A stretch of DNA of 64,000 nucleotides from Frisingicoccus sp902471845. GTDB taxonomy: Bacteria > Bacillota > Clostridia > Lachnospirales > Lachnospiraceae. This document shows positions 36,676 to 45,705 of this stretch, piece by piece; within the stretch, counting starts at the first letter, position 1; each line of letters begins with the position of its first letter. The stretch is taken from the NCBI RefSeq assembly GCF_047030795.1, contig NZ_JBKYIC010000004.1. The stretch is one strand, 5' to 3'. A program made the translations under genes and the position numbers. The notes below the pieces were generated by a model, which saw nothing but the letters and a program-made list of their open reading frames with translations, was not told the DNA's origin and made no database searches.

Positions 36676-37341
36676 ATGAATGACAAATTTTTTTCTCTGC
36701 CGGAAGAAAAGCAGCAGCGCATCATTAACGCCGGCTATCATGTATTCAGCAAAAACAGTTACAAAAAAAGTCCTGTCGGCGAAGTCGCCCTGACGGCCGG
36801 TATCAGTAAATCCCTGCTTTTTCACTACTTTCATAATAAAAAAGAGTTCTATCTCTTCCTGTGGAATAAAGCTGCTGAAATAACGATAGAAACTGTTAAA
36901 GCCTACGCCTGCTATGAAACTGAGGACCTGTTTGAAATGATGCGCCGCGGAATGTATGCTAAGCTGGCTGTCATGAAAAAATATCCGGATCTGACCGCAT
37001 TTACTCTGAAAGCCTTTTACGAAAAAGAACCGGAAATTGTCTTTGAAATTCAAAAAAGCTATGCCGATATTATCCGAAGCAGTGCCGCCATTTTTATGCC
37101 GAAACTCAATCCGGCAGATTTCCGTCCCGGCCTGGACCTGGAAATGATCATCAAAACCATGTACTGGACTACGGAAGGTTATTTGTGGAAAGTGCTGCAG
37201 CTGGACTCCTTTGACTTTGACCAACTGGAAAAAGATTTTCTGGAAATCCTGGACTTCTGGAAAATTGCCTATTGTCGTGAAAATCAAGAAGAATCAACGT
37301 CCTTCTGCCATAAAAAGCCAGAGAAAGGAGACATCAAATGA
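36676..37341 (+). CDS. TetR/AcrR-family repressor
   Basis: The 221-residue protein has the TetR helix-turn-helix at residues ~10-55 (KQQRIINAGYHVFSKNSYKKSPVGEVALTAGISKSLLFHYF), then a helical ligand-binding part without clear motifs. ATGGAGGTG precedes the ATG. It overlaps the ABC ATPase gene by ATGA and the operon is preceded by a 7+7 inverted repeat, so it most likely represses its own operon until an inducer, perhaps the exported compound, binds. Confidence 0.92.
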   Translation: MNDKFFSLPEEKQQRIINAGYHVFSKNSYKKSPVGEVALTAGISKSLLFHYFHNKKEFYLFLWNKAAEITIETVKAYACYETEDLFEMMRRGMYAKLAVMKKYPDLTAFTLKAFYEKEPEIVFEIQKSYADIIRSSAAIFMPKLNPADFRPGLDLEMIIKTMYWTTEGYLWKVLQLDSFDFDQLEKDFLEILDFWKIAYCRENQEESTSFCHKKPEKGDIK

Positions 37342-38219
37342 AAATTATTCAAACAGAAAATCTCAGCAAATACTACGGCAAGGCCCGCGGAATCATCGAC
37401 ATGAATCTTTCTGTCGAAGGCGGGGATATTTTCGGCTTTATCGGTCCCAACGGCGCCGGAAAAAGTACGACTATCCGTACCCTGCTCGGCCTGATTTCGC
37501 CAACCTCGGGCAGCGCCCGGATTTTTGATAAAGATATTCTGAAAGATCATATCGAAATTCTGTCCCGAATCGGCTATATGCCCTCTGAAGCCATGTTTTA
37601 TCACGGAATGCGTGTAGAAGAGGTCCTACGTCTGTCCGCCTCACTTCACGGCAAAAACTGCCGGGACGAGGCCCATCGTCTGTGTGAGCGATTCAAATTG
37701 GATACAAAAAAGAAGGTTGAAGAGCTTTCTCTCGGAAACCGAAAAAAAGTATCCATTGTCTGTGCCTTTATGCACCAGCCGGACTTGTATATACTGGATG
37801 AGCCAACCAGCGGGCTGGACCCACTGATGCAAAAAGCCTTTTTTGAATTAATTCATGAAAAAAATAAGCAGGGCGCCACTATTTTTCTCTCTTCCCATGT
37901 TCTCTCAGAAATCCAGCATCACTGCAAAAATGCCGCCATTATTCGGGAAGGCCGTCTGATCGCCTGCGATTCTGTAGAAAAACTCACGGATACAAAGGCC
38001 CGACGCGTTACACTGCACGGTATTTCCTCGCCGCCCCGACTGGATAACACAAAAAACATATCCTGCACCGAAAACTCTGTCAGTTTTTTATATGACGGCG
38101 ACATAAAAGTTTTAATTGCCGAACTGAATCAGCTGCCTATCACTGACATGACCGTCACTGAACCTGAACTGGAAGAAATCTTCCTGCATTATTACACAAA
38201 GGAGGCTGATGTTTTATGA
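37338..38219 (+). CDS. ABC exporter ATP-binding protein
   Basis: The 293-residue ATPase has Walker A GPNGAGKSTTIRTLLG, signature LSLGNRKKVSIVCAF, Walker B LYILDEPTSGLDPLM and FLSSHVLSEI, plus a C-terminal extension with a DUF-type tail common in ABC-2 exporters. It starts inside the TetR stop and its own stop overlaps the permease start, so the three genes are translationally coupled. Likely drives export of a drug or peptide. Confidence 0.93.
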   Translation: MKIIQTENLSKYYGKARGIIDMNLSVEGGDIFGFIGPNGAGKSTTIRTLLGLISPTSGSARIFDKDILKDHIEILSRIGYMPSEAMFYHGMRVEEVLRLSASLHGKNCRDEAHRLCERFKLDTKKKVEELSLGNRKKVSIVCAFMHQPDLYILDEPTSGLDPLMQKAFFELIHEKNKQGATIFLSSHVLSEIQHHCKNAAIIREGRLIACDSVEKLTDTKARRVTLHGISSPPRLDNTKNISCTENSVSFLYDGDIKVLIAELNQLPITDMTVTEPELEEIFLHYYTKEADVL

Positions 38220-39004
38220 CCCTCTTTCTCCATGAAACTAAACAAAACCGTCTGGCATTTTTAATCTGGACCTTCTCCATTGCCCTCATGCTTCTTATAT
38301 GTATGATGATGTTTCCTGAAATAAACACCGGCATGGAGGATATGAACGATATGTTTGCCAACATGGGCAGCTTCACTCAGGCCTTTGGAATGGACCGCTT
38401 AAACTTCGGTGATGTCATGGGATTCTATGCCATCGAATGCGGCAATATTCTGAGCATTGGCGGCGGATTTTTTGCAGCTCTTTTAGGCATCAATGCCCTT
38501 GCAAAAGAGGAAAAAGAACGGACCGCCGAATTTCTTCTGACCCACCCAATCCGACGTTGGACAGTTATCTTCCAAAAACTGCTGGCCATTCTTTTTGAGC
38601 TGCTCCTTATGAACATGATCGTTATGGCAGTATCTGCCCTGTCCTTTGCTTTCATCGGTGAAGAACTGGCCGTCAGAGAATTCCTGCTGCTCCACGGCGC
38701 CTACACGGTTCTCCAACTGGAAATTGCCTGCATCTGTTTCGGCATCTCCGCCTTTATCCGGCGCAGCGGTGTCGGCGCCGGTCTCGGCCTTGCCGCCCTG
38801 CTCTACTTTTTAAACCTCTTTAAAAACATCAGCAGCCAGGCCGAATTTCTGAAATACATTACACCCTTTGCCTACGCTGAGGCCGCTGATATTATATCTG
38901 AAAGCGCCGTTGATATGCACCTGCTGGCCCTCGGTCTCCTTTATGCGGCCATCGGCATTGGTACAGCCTTTCTCAAATATACAAGAAAAGATATTGCCGC
39001 GTGA
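38216..39004 (+). CDS. ABC-2 type permease
   Basis: The 262-residue membrane protein has six predicted helices, starting MTLFLHETKQNRLAFLIWTFSIALM. It has the large loop after helix 1 (NTGMEDMNDMFANMGSF) and the KEEKERTAEFLLTHPIRR segment that is typical of ABC-2 permeases next to the coupling helix. It partners the ATPase encoded just upstream. A perfect 14-bp hairpin follows the stop. Confidence 0.9.
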   Translation: MTLFLHETKQNRLAFLIWTFSIALMLLICMMMFPEINTGMEDMNDMFANMGSFTQAFGMDRLNFGDVMGFYAIECGNILSIGGGFFAALLGINALAKEEKERTAEFLLTHPIRRWTVIFQKLLAILFELLLMNMIVMAVSALSFAFIGEELAVREFLLLHGAYTVLQLEIACICFGISAFIRRSGVGAGLGLAALLYFLNLFKNISSQAEFLKYITPFAYAEAADIISESAVDMHLLALGLLYAAIGIGTAFLKYTRKDIAA

Positions 39005-39011
39005 TATCTTA

Positions 39012-39043
39012 AAAGGGATATGTTCTACAGAACATATCCCTTT
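39012..39043. terminator. Bidirectional hairpin terminator
   Basis: AAAGGGATATGTTC (39012-39025) and GAACATATCCCTTT (39030-39043) are perfect 14-base complements around TACA. It ends the exporter operon. The stop codon of the convergent frameshifted gene lies within it. Confidence 0.65.
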
Positions 39044-39460
39044 GCATAACATGCTGCTATATAATCCCGAGGCTGATAATAAAAATCCGTGTTGTAATCT
39101 GAGATGCTGTCATCAATCCAAGAATGATAAACAGCCCAAATTCCTTCCAGTATATCTTCGTCCGAATAACTGTCTTCAATCAAACGTTCATATACCTCAC
39201 CGATCGTCCAATAATCCGGAACATTATACTTACAATCTGCTTCATTATCAAATATCCCATCTTTAATCTGACATTCTTCTATAAATTCTGCTGCAACTTT
39301 TTCAATCGGCTCACAATGCAAAACATCTGCATATTCATAAATTCTCTCTAAAATATCCCGTCCTAATAAACCAACAACTTCTTTTCTTCTTTTTCGTTCT
39401 CCCTATAAATTCAATCAGGCTGCAAGTGTAAAATAACATACTATTATTTTTTGTTCCCAT
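39025..39460 (-). pseudogene. Unrecognised conserved-looking protein, frameshifted
   Basis: From an ATG at 39460 with AGGA upstream, the minus strand reads MGTKNNSMLFYTCSLIEFIG then RTKKKK. The frame then fails, while the next frame gives KEVVGLLGRDILERIYEYAD and continues to YIAACYAKGYVL at 39025. Removing one base from the purine run at ~39380-39397 joins them into one 144-residue protein. I have a sense of similar small clostridial proteins (LLGRDxI..IYxYADVxHCE) but cannot name the family. Either inactivated or a sequence error in a homopolymer-rich run. Confidence 0.55.
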
Positions 39461-39648
39461 AGACTTCCTCGCTTCCTTCAAATGTTAATGTATCCAATGC
39501 CGAAATTGTTCATTTGGTACATACACATATTTATTAATATACCCTTTTTTGCCTCAAAGTGCACTTTTGTATTATATTATATCATCATTACAATTTCTTT
39601 CACAACAATATTTCCATAAACTGTCATACTTTCTTATTCAGTATCCCC

Positions 39649-39677
39649 TTGACATTATCGAACTTTTGTTCTAAACT
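39649..39677 (+). promoter_or_regulatory. SOS promoter with overlapping LexA box
   Basis: TTGACA (39649-39654), a 17-base spacer and TAAACT (39672-39677). The spacer contains GAACTTTTGTTC (39660-39671), which is the Gram-positive LexA/DinR consensus GAACNNNNGTTC exactly. LexA bound here would block the polymerase directly. Confidence 0.8.
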
Positions 39678-39690
39678 TATTTTATTAAAA

Positions 39691-39702
39691 GAACGTATGT
39701 TT
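39691..39702 (+). promoter_or_regulatory. Second LexA box
   Basis: GAACGTATGTTT matches the LexA consensus with the permitted GTTY ending, 20 bases after the first box and 30 before the polymerase ATG. Two boxes suggest tight repression. Confidence 0.65.
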
Positions 39703-39731
39703 GTATTTTCTGATGAAGAAAGGAGAGCCTC

Positions 39732-41141
39732 ATGTCTAACATTTATATCGCTATTGATTTAAAAAGTTTCTACGCTTCCGTCGAATGTGTTGAACGGGGG
39801 CTCGATCCCCTGACAGCCAACCTGGTAGTCGCCGACGAGAGCCGCACCGATAAAACCATCTGCCTGGCTGTCTCGCCTTCCCTGAAAGCCTATGGCATCC
39901 CCGGCAGGCCCAGATTATTTGAAGTGAAACAGAAATTAGAGCAGATTAAAGCAACCACCGGAAAAACGATTGATTTCATTATTGCCACACCACAGATGCA
40001 GCGATACATCGATGTATCCGCCGATATTTATAATATCTATCTGAAATATATAAGTGCTTCGGATATTCATGTCTACTCCATTGACGAAGTTTTTATGGAC
40101 GTGACCTCTTATCAGTCTGTCTATTGCAACCCGGATGGAACATCTATGTCACCTCATGATTTGGCAAAAACCATCATTCTGGATGTGCTTAAGCAAACAG
40201 ATATTACCGCCACAGCCGGAATCGGTCCTAATCTTTATCTTGCAAAAATTGCCATGGATATTGTGGCAAAACATGTAGACGCGGATCGGGATGGTGTTCG
40301 AATTGCCGAACTGGATGAGATGAATTACCGAAAACTGCTTTGGGATCACCGCCCCCTTACCGCCTTCTGGCGCATTGGAAATGGAATTGCTAAACGTCTG
40401 ACAGCAAATGCCATGTATACGATGGGCGATGTGGCGATGATGTCGCTATGCAATGAGGATTTATTATTCCGCCTTTTCGGCATTGACGCTGAACTGCTGA
40501 TCGATCACGCCTGGGGTGTGGAACCGGTCACCATGGAAGATATCAAAAATTATAAGCCAAGCAGTAATTCCGTCGGTTCCGGACAGGTACTTTCATGTCC
40601 CTATTCTAAGGATAAAGGGCGTCTGGTCGTCCATGAAATGACCGACAGTCTGGCACTGGATCTGGTTGACAAAGGTCTTGTCACCAATCAGGTCGTACTC
40701 CATATCGGATATGACAAAAACTCAGAAAATTATTCCGGCCCGATGCATACCAATCATTTTGGCCAATCTGTACCCAAACCGGCCCATGGAAGCGTGAATC
40801 TAAATTCTTATACTTCCTCTGCCATGGAACTCGGAACAACTGCTCTGTCACTCTATGACCGTATTGTAGATTCAAAGTTGTCGATTCACAGACTGAGTGT
40901 TACTTTTAATAATGTTATTGATGAATCCAGGGCAGTGACCTATATTCAATACGACCTGTTTACCACGCCGGCAGAAATTGACCAAAAAGAACGGATTTTA
41001 AAACGAGACAGAAAAATCCAGCAAGCCATACTGGATATTCAAAAGAAATATGGGAAAAATGCTATATTAAAAGGCATGAGTTTAGAAGAGGGAGCAACGG
41101 CCATTGAGCGCAATGGTCAGATTGGCGGACACAAGGCCTAA
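39732..41141 (+). CDS. Y-family (UmuC/ImpB-type) translesion DNA polymerase
   Basis: The 469-residue protein begins YIAIDLKSFYASVECVERGLDP (the Y-family catalytic Asp and steric gate region), followed by YSIDEVFMDVT with the second acidic pair, TATAGIGPNLYLAKIA, and a little-finger region after ~300. It is longer than DinB and resembles the UvrX/phage-type group. It copies damaged DNA with low fidelity under SOS control, as the two LexA boxes upstream confirm. AGGAGAG precedes the ATG. The YolD-like gene follows 44 bases later. Confidence 0.92.
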   Translation: MSNIYIAIDLKSFYASVECVERGLDPLTANLVVADESRTDKTICLAVSPSLKAYGIPGRPRLFEVKQKLEQIKATTGKTIDFIIATPQMQRYIDVSADIYNIYLKYISASDIHVYSIDEVFMDVTSYQSVYCNPDGTSMSPHDLAKTIILDVLKQTDITATAGIGPNLYLAKIAMDIVAKHVDADRDGVRIAELDEMNYRKLLWDHRPLTAFWRIGNGIAKRLTANAMYTMGDVAMMSLCNEDLLFRLFGIDAELLIDHAWGVEPVTMEDIKNYKPSSNSVGSGQVLSCPYSKDKGRLVVHEMTDSLALDLVDKGLVTNQVVLHIGYDKNSENYSGPMHTNHFGQSVPKPAHGSVNLNSYTSSAMELGTTALSLYDRIVDSKLSIHRLSVTFNNVIDESRAVTYIQYDLFTTPAEIDQKERILKRDRKIQQAILDIQKKYGKNAILKGMSLEEGATAIERNGQIGGHKA

Positions 41142-41185
41142 TAGCAGCCTGATTTACTCATCTAAAATCCAAGGGAGGCATCTGC

Positions 41186-41614
41186 ATGTCTTTAAATATC
41201 TCCAATCGATACGACGATATTATAAATCTGCCTCGGCCGGAATCCAAACATCCCCGTATGTCCAACGCTGACCGGGCAAAGATATTTTCCCCTTTCGCTG
41301 CTCTGAAAGGCCACACTGAGACAATACGTCAAAAAGAAATCCTGCGGGTAAACAAAATTGACTTATCCGATGAAATGGCTGCCTCTCTTAACGAAAAGCT
41401 CGCCCTTTTAGAAAAAGGCCAGATGATCACGGTAACTTATTTCTTTTCCGACCCCGGACCTGATGGTTCCGGCGGAACCGCTGAAGGCATGTATGTGACC
41501 CTCTCCGGAATAATTAAACGGCTGGATTCCATTTCCAGAATTCTGGAAATCGATGATCATAAGATAAACTTTGATGATATCGCAGATATAACATCTGACA
41601 AATTTCCAACCTGA
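41186..41614 (+). CDS. YolD-like protein
   Basis: The 142-residue protein resembles the YolD family: YDDIINLPRPESKHPRMSNADRAKIFSPFAALKGH, then a strand-rich end with ITVTYFFSDPG, GMYVTLSGIIKRLD and KINFDDIADI. YolD-like proteins are usually encoded beside Y-family polymerases and are thought to modulate them. GGGAGG precedes the ATG, and it shares the SOS promoter of the polymerase. Confidence 0.85.
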   Translation: MSLNISNRYDDIINLPRPESKHPRMSNADRAKIFSPFAALKGHTETIRQKEILRVNKIDLSDEMAASLNEKLALLEKGQMITVTYFFSDPGPDGSGGTAEGMYVTLSGIIKRLDSISRILEIDDHKINFDDIADITSDKFPT

Positions 41615-41620
41615 AATGAA

Positions 41621-41719
41621 TCAACGAGTAATGTCCGCAGGATGTCGCACAATGTGGAATACAGCATTTGTATCAACCCGTCCGCTCTCCATCATTGTTC
41701 CGCAAAATGGGCAATTCAT
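41621..41719 (-). CDS. Tiny CPFC zinc-ribbon-like protein, probably truncated
   Basis: An ATG at 41719 preceded by AAAGGAGGAGA, a very strong ribosome binding site, opens a 32-codon frame: MNCPFCGTMMESGRVDTNAV and HIVRHPADITR to a TGA. The CPFC and the GxM..G pattern look like the start of small zinc-ribbon proteins (MNCPYCGKEM type), whose second metal pair is absent here, so it is likely a decayed or cut gene. The convergent YolD gene ends seven bases away. Confidence 0.45.
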   Translation of the reverse strand: MNCPFCGTMMESGRVDTNAVFHIVRHPADITR

Positions 41720-41789
41720 ACTTTCTCCTCCTTTTCTTTCCTGTTTTTCAGGACACCTGTCTATTCTCATGTGACTTCAAAAATTATTT

Positions 41790-42140
41790 TCAGCCGTCAA
41801 TACTGAAATATTGCATTTCATTAAATTCGTCATCTAAAAATTCAAAGCTAAAAATGTGAATGTCATCAAATGTCTGTTCACAATATGTCACCTGCCCATT
41901 ATCTATATCAATCATTGGCTTTCCCAGTTTTTCTTCAATTTCTTCCAACGAAATATTTCCGTACATCTCTTGAATATCCGTATGCATGAATTCAATAATC
42001 CTGGATAAATTGCTTTTATAATTTGCAGCAATTATTTTAGCCTGATTTTCATAGTCTTCCGCAGGTTCTTTTTCCCATCGAAACACTATTTCACCTATTT
42101 CTAACGTATAAGCTCCCTGTTCATCATTAAATTTTATCAT
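41790..42140 (-). CDS. Small acidic protein of unknown function
   Basis: The 116-residue acidic protein begins MIKFNDEQGAYTLEIGEIVF and ends with IHIFSFEFLDDEFNEMQYFSIDG. The strand-rich start, helical middle (LEEIEEKLGKP) and acidic end recall small immunity-type proteins, but I cannot name a family. GGGGATTGG precedes the ATG. It is divergent from the histidine kinase gene, with about 130 bases between. Confidence 0.5.
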   Translation of the reverse strand: MIKFNDEQGAYTLEIGEIVFRWEKEPAEDYENQAKIIAANYKSNLSRIIEFMHTDIQEMYGNISLEEIEEKLGKPMIDIDNGQVTYCEQTFDDIHIFSFEFLDDEFNEMQYFSIDG

Positions 42141-42269
42141 GTTCCAATCCCCCTATCTTATGCTAAATCTATTTACTAGTAAATTATAAACCTTATCCCA
42201 GGCAGGACGCAAATACAGAGTTTCCATATTTTCAAAAATAGTGTATAGTAATACCGAGGTGAACTAACA

Positions 42270-43634
42270 ATGACTTTTTTGGAAGTAGCCGCTGCCAATA
42301 TGGTAAGTTTGACCATAACCGGCCTGTTATTAATTATAGAAGCATCGATTTTAGTAGGACGGACCACAGGCCGTGGGCTTCGATACCTTCTGCAGATTTT
42401 AGGAGCACTTCTTCTTTTCATCATCAGCTGTGCTTTCCTTGGCGCCGTCATGTTGAAAGCCGGATGGATGAATATCCCTTATCTCTCTGACGGTCTTATC
42501 GAATACTCTCAGATTGTCGTCGGAACACTGATTCTGAGAGCCTTATACGGGATGAAATGGAAACTGTGCTGGTTTACAACGCTCATTATTTCTGTGACTT
42601 CAAACGCAGGCTCCTATCTCGGACTGCTGTTTATGCCCTACAGGGTGATTCATCTGGCCGTCATAGAAGAACGGTTGACATACATGTTCTTTTTATGGGT
42701 CGTTTCTCCCCTCTTTCTGATTCTGGTTCTTGTTGTCCTGTATAAGACCGGAGCCGGACGGCATTATCGGCAATGGCTGAATTATGGAGTTGTCCGAAAG
42801 GATATGCTTATTTTTATGAGCAGTTATCCATTATTGCTGACATTTATCAGCCGGATGATTGAGCAATTCGAAAGTGAAAATGGCAACAATTTAATGATTA
42901 CGATTTTTCTACTTATACTGACCTACATGATTTTTGTCCACATCAGCCGCCAGGACATGCAAAAAAATCAAATCAAAGCCCAACAGGTAAATCTACAGCA
43001 ACAAATGGCTTACATAGAAAATCTTGAAAGCCTCCAGCAGGAAACACGACGTTTCCGGCATGACTTTAAAAATATGATGTCCGGCATGTATCTTCAGGCA
43101 AAGGACGGAGACATGGCGGCTGTTCAGGCCTTTATTCAGGATATGACAACCGATTTTGATACACAGGTGGGCAATCAGCTCAAACTGATGAACCAACTTG
43201 CTAATATCCACGAGCTTTCGGTGAAAAGTTTGCTTCTGACCAAATTGGAAACGATAAAGCAGAAAAATATTCGCTGTAACCTGGAAGTTCTTCGCCCCTT
43301 CGACACGACCCGTATGCGCAGTATGGATTTATGCCGGTGTCTGGGAATTGTCTTAGATAATGCCATTGAAGCTGTTCAGGGTCACCCGGATGGCCAAATA
43401 CATATTATAATCAGCCGTCAGGAAAATTACACAACTTTCCTGGTAAAAAACACACTGCACGAAGCCGTCAATTTTCATAAAATCGGCACGGAGGGCTATT
43501 CGACCAAGGGTGACAGCCGCGGCATCGGCCTGAACAATTATCGCCGAATCCTGCGACAGTATGACTTTGTGATGCCGGTGACAACAATAAAAGATAATTG
43601 CTTTATACAGGAATTAAAAATAAAGGAGGCGTGA
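42270..43634 (+). CDS. AgrC-like GHKL sensor histidine kinase
   Basis: The 454-residue kinase has about seven predicted helices in the first 230 residues, then a short coiled-coil and the phospho-acceptor region ETRRFRHDFKNMMSGMYL (FRHDFKN is typical of the AgrC/BlpH group). The GHKL ATPase follows with LGIVLDNAIEAVQ (N box) and KGDSRGIGLNNYRRIL (G box). Such kinases usually sense peptides. CGAGGTGA precedes the ATG. It is followed after five bases by its LytTR regulator. Confidence 0.9.
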   Translation: MTFLEVAAANMVSLTITGLLLIIEASILVGRTTGRGLRYLLQILGALLLFIISCAFLGAVMLKAGWMNIPYLSDGLIEYSQIVVGTLILRALYGMKWKLCWFTTLIISVTSNAGSYLGLLFMPYRVIHLAVIEERLTYMFFLWVVSPLFLILVLVVLYKTGAGRHYRQWLNYGVVRKDMLIFMSSYPLLLTFISRMIEQFESENGNNLMITIFLLILTYMIFVHISRQDMQKNQIKAQQVNLQQQMAYIENLESLQQETRRFRHDFKNMMSGMYLQAKDGDMAAVQAFIQDMTTDFDTQVGNQLKLMNQLANIHELSVKSLLLTKLETIKQKNIRCNLEVLRPFDTTRMRSMDLCRCLGIVLDNAIEAVQGHPDGQIHIIISRQENYTTFLVKNTLHEAVNFHKIGTEGYSTKGDSRGIGLNNYRRILRQYDFVMPVTTIKDNCFIQELKIKEA

Positions 43635-43639
43635 CCACG

Positions 43640-44377
43640 TTGCTGCCAGTGTATATATGTGAGGATAATGCACAGATTCGCGCTGAACTGGAATCCTATT
43701 TAAAAAATCAAATATTGATTGAAAATTATGACATGCGGCTGACGCTCAGCACACGCCATCCGGAAGATATCATCGCCGCCATCAGGAAAACTCCGGGACG
43801 GGGTATTTACTTTCTGGATGTGGAGTTAAATGGGGAATCCATGGATGGCTTTGCTCTGGGACAGGAAATCCGCAAACACGATACGCGGGGATTTATTATT
43901 TATGTAACAGCTTATAAGGAACTGGCATTCGAAACATTCCGTTACCATCTGGAAGCACTGGACTATATTACAAAGGAAAATCCGGAGAAAATGTATGCCG
44001 GCATGTCACGTTGCCTGCACATCATCACAGACCGGATGTGTGAAGACCGCAGTAAACACAGGCCTTATTTTACTGTCAAAATTATGGACGTGGTCAAACA
44101 TATCCCCCTCGATGAGATTCTCTTTTTTGAGACAAGCGGCCGCAGCCATCGAATCGTGCTCCATGCTGACCGGGACCGCATCGATTTTATCGGCAGTATG
44201 CAGGAACTGGAGAAGACCCTTGGAGAACGCTTTATACGCGTACACCGGGCCTATCTGGTCAATACCACCCGCATCAGCGAATTGGATTTAAAACATCGTG
44301 AAATTATTATGGACAATGATGTGCGCTGTCTATTCTCCAGAAATATGAAAGAACGGGTGATGAAATACATCTCATAA
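43640..44377 (+). CDS. AgrA-like LytTR response regulator
   Basis: The product of about 245 residues has a receiver domain (PVYICEDNAQIRAELE, phospho-acceptor region FLDVELNGESMDGFALG) and a C-terminal LytTR DNA-binding domain (IPLDEILFFETSGRSHRIVLH, RFIRVHRAYLVNTTRI). I choose a TTG start at 43640, because GGAGG lies 10 bases upstream. The frame also contains earlier codons overlapping the kinase gene, without a usable site. It should bind direct repeats upstream of target genes, the nearest candidates being the CPBP protease and the small hydrophobic peptide. Confidence 0.88.
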   Translation: MLPVYICEDNAQIRAELESYLKNQILIENYDMRLTLSTRHPEDIIAAIRKTPGRGIYFLDVELNGESMDGFALGQEIRKHDTRGFIIYVTAYKELAFETFRYHLEALDYITKENPEKMYAGMSRCLHIITDRMCEDRSKHRPYFTVKIMDVVKHIPLDEILFFETSGRSHRIVLHADRDRIDFIGSMQELEKTLGERFIRVHRAYLVNTTRISELDLKHREIIMDNDVRCLFSRNMKERVMKYIS

Positions 44378-44479
44378 AGCAGAACCTTTCAGGCAATTTT
44401 GCCGCCTGTTCGGGCACTTTTCCTCTCTGAGTCTCCGTTTATTGCTAAAATATACGCATAAACAAAGAATGGAGGACAG

Positions 44480-45538
44480 ATGATGAATTCAAAAACCAAC
44501 AAAAAACAATTGATTATTTTTCTCATTGTGGCCTATGGCGTTACCTATCTGATGGGATTGCTGATGTGGTACGGAAATACAAAACAGCTCGACCTGAGCG
44601 CCTTTGCCAACACTCAAATGATGTACCCGGCCGCCGGGGTCATGCTGGCCTATCTGCTGACGCGCAGGGACGATTTAAATCTCCCCAAATGGTTTTACCG
44701 GGTCTTCATCCTGATAACCGCACTCATGCTCATATCGACGATCATGACAGTATTTCAACTGGAAAAGATATTGGAAACAGCCGGTGGGAATATATCCTTC
44801 TGGCTCATGGCCATGCAGATTTTTATGATGGGCGGCAGTATCCTCTGCTGGATTTTTCTGCTGGCAGCCGGTAAAAAGCGACGGGCCGCCTACGGACTGA
44901 AATGGCAGAACTGGAAGACTTCCCTGCTTTGCATTGTTCTGTTTCTTATCCTGTATTTTTTAAGAGCCGGCATCAGCTTCACCGCATCAGGTCAATTGGA
45001 AATATTCACATCCATTCTAACCAGTCCGGACACATGGATTTATATCGCTTCCATGCCGATCAGCTTCCTGTTAGCCTTTATCGCCTTTTTTGGTGAAGAA
45101 TACGGATGGCGGTATTATCTGCAGCCGATTTTGCAGAAACGTTTCGGACTTCGGTACGGCGTGCTCATTCTCGGTGTTGTGTGGGGCTTATGGCACTTAC
45201 CTGTCGACCTTTTCTTCTATACATCACCGGAACAGGGCCTCATCATGCTGATAAGCCAGATCATCACCTGCGTTACTTATGGCATATTTTTCGGATATGT
45301 TTACATGCGGACCAATAACATCTGGACTGTGGTCATCATTCACTTTCTTAACAACAACCTCATCCCCGTAATTTCCGGTACATATTCGGCGGATGTTATC
45401 CAAAATCAGGCTGTGTCCTGGTCACAGATTCCATGGGCACTGGTGCTCAACGGCCTACTGTTCGGGCTCTTCCTGCTTGCCAGACCTTTCCGGAAGAAAA
45501 ACAATGACATATGCAGCTTCAGCGTTTCAGAAAGATAA
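44480..45538 (+). CDS. CPBP-family intramembrane protease
   Basis: The 352-residue membrane protein has about eight helices and the CPBP/Abi catalytic motifs: FFGEEYGWRYYLQP (EExxxR), GVVWGLWHLPVD (FxxxH-type) and HFLNNNLIP (HxxxN). This family includes type II CAAX proteases and bacteriocin maturation or immunity proteins. GGAGGACAG precedes the ATG. It follows the Agr-like system and precedes a hydrophobic peptide gene, which suggests processing of, or immunity to, that peptide. That link is inference. Confidence 0.88.
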   Translation: MMNSKTNKKQLIIFLIVAYGVTYLMGLLMWYGNTKQLDLSAFANTQMMYPAAGVMLAYLLTRRDDLNLPKWFYRVFILITALMLISTIMTVFQLEKILETAGGNISFWLMAMQIFMMGGSILCWIFLLAAGKKRRAAYGLKWQNWKTSLLCIVLFLILYFLRAGISFTASGQLEIFTSILTSPDTWIYIASMPISFLLAFIAFFGEEYGWRYYLQPILQKRFGLRYGVLILGVVWGLWHLPVDLFFYTSPEQGLIMLISQIITCVTYGIFFGYVYMRTNNIWTVVIIHFLNNNLIPVISGTYSADVIQNQAVSWSQIPWALVLNGLLFGLFLLARPFRKKNNDICSFSVSER

Positions 45539-45543
45539 ATGAA

Positions 45544-45588
45544 GGGCACCGTTGTCTGAATGTTATTCAGACAGCAGTGCCCTTTTTT
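45544..45588 (+). terminator. Terminator after the CPBP protease
   Basis: GGGCAC-CG-TTGTCTGAAT and its complement ATTCAGACA-GCA-GTGCCC form a long hairpin (two internal mismatches) followed by six T. The peptide gene downstream therefore needs its own promoter. Confidence 0.8.
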
Positions 45589-45641
45589 ACATCCTTGCTC
45601 CTTACTGTTAAAATTTATTTTCAAGAATATTTAAATAATCA

Positions 45642-45670
45642 TTTACTTTTTATCAGATAGATTGTAAAAT
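45642..45670 (+). promoter_or_regulatory. Candidate promoter of the hydrophobic peptide gene
   Basis: TTTACT (45642-45647), a 17-base spacer and TAAAAT (45665-45670), 35 bases before the ATG. The weak -35 would be in keeping with activation by a LytTR regulator, but I could not pick out a convincing direct repeat. Confidence 0.4.
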
Positions 45671-45705
45671 TAAATAAAATAATCAGAAAATAAGGAGGTA
45701 ATATT

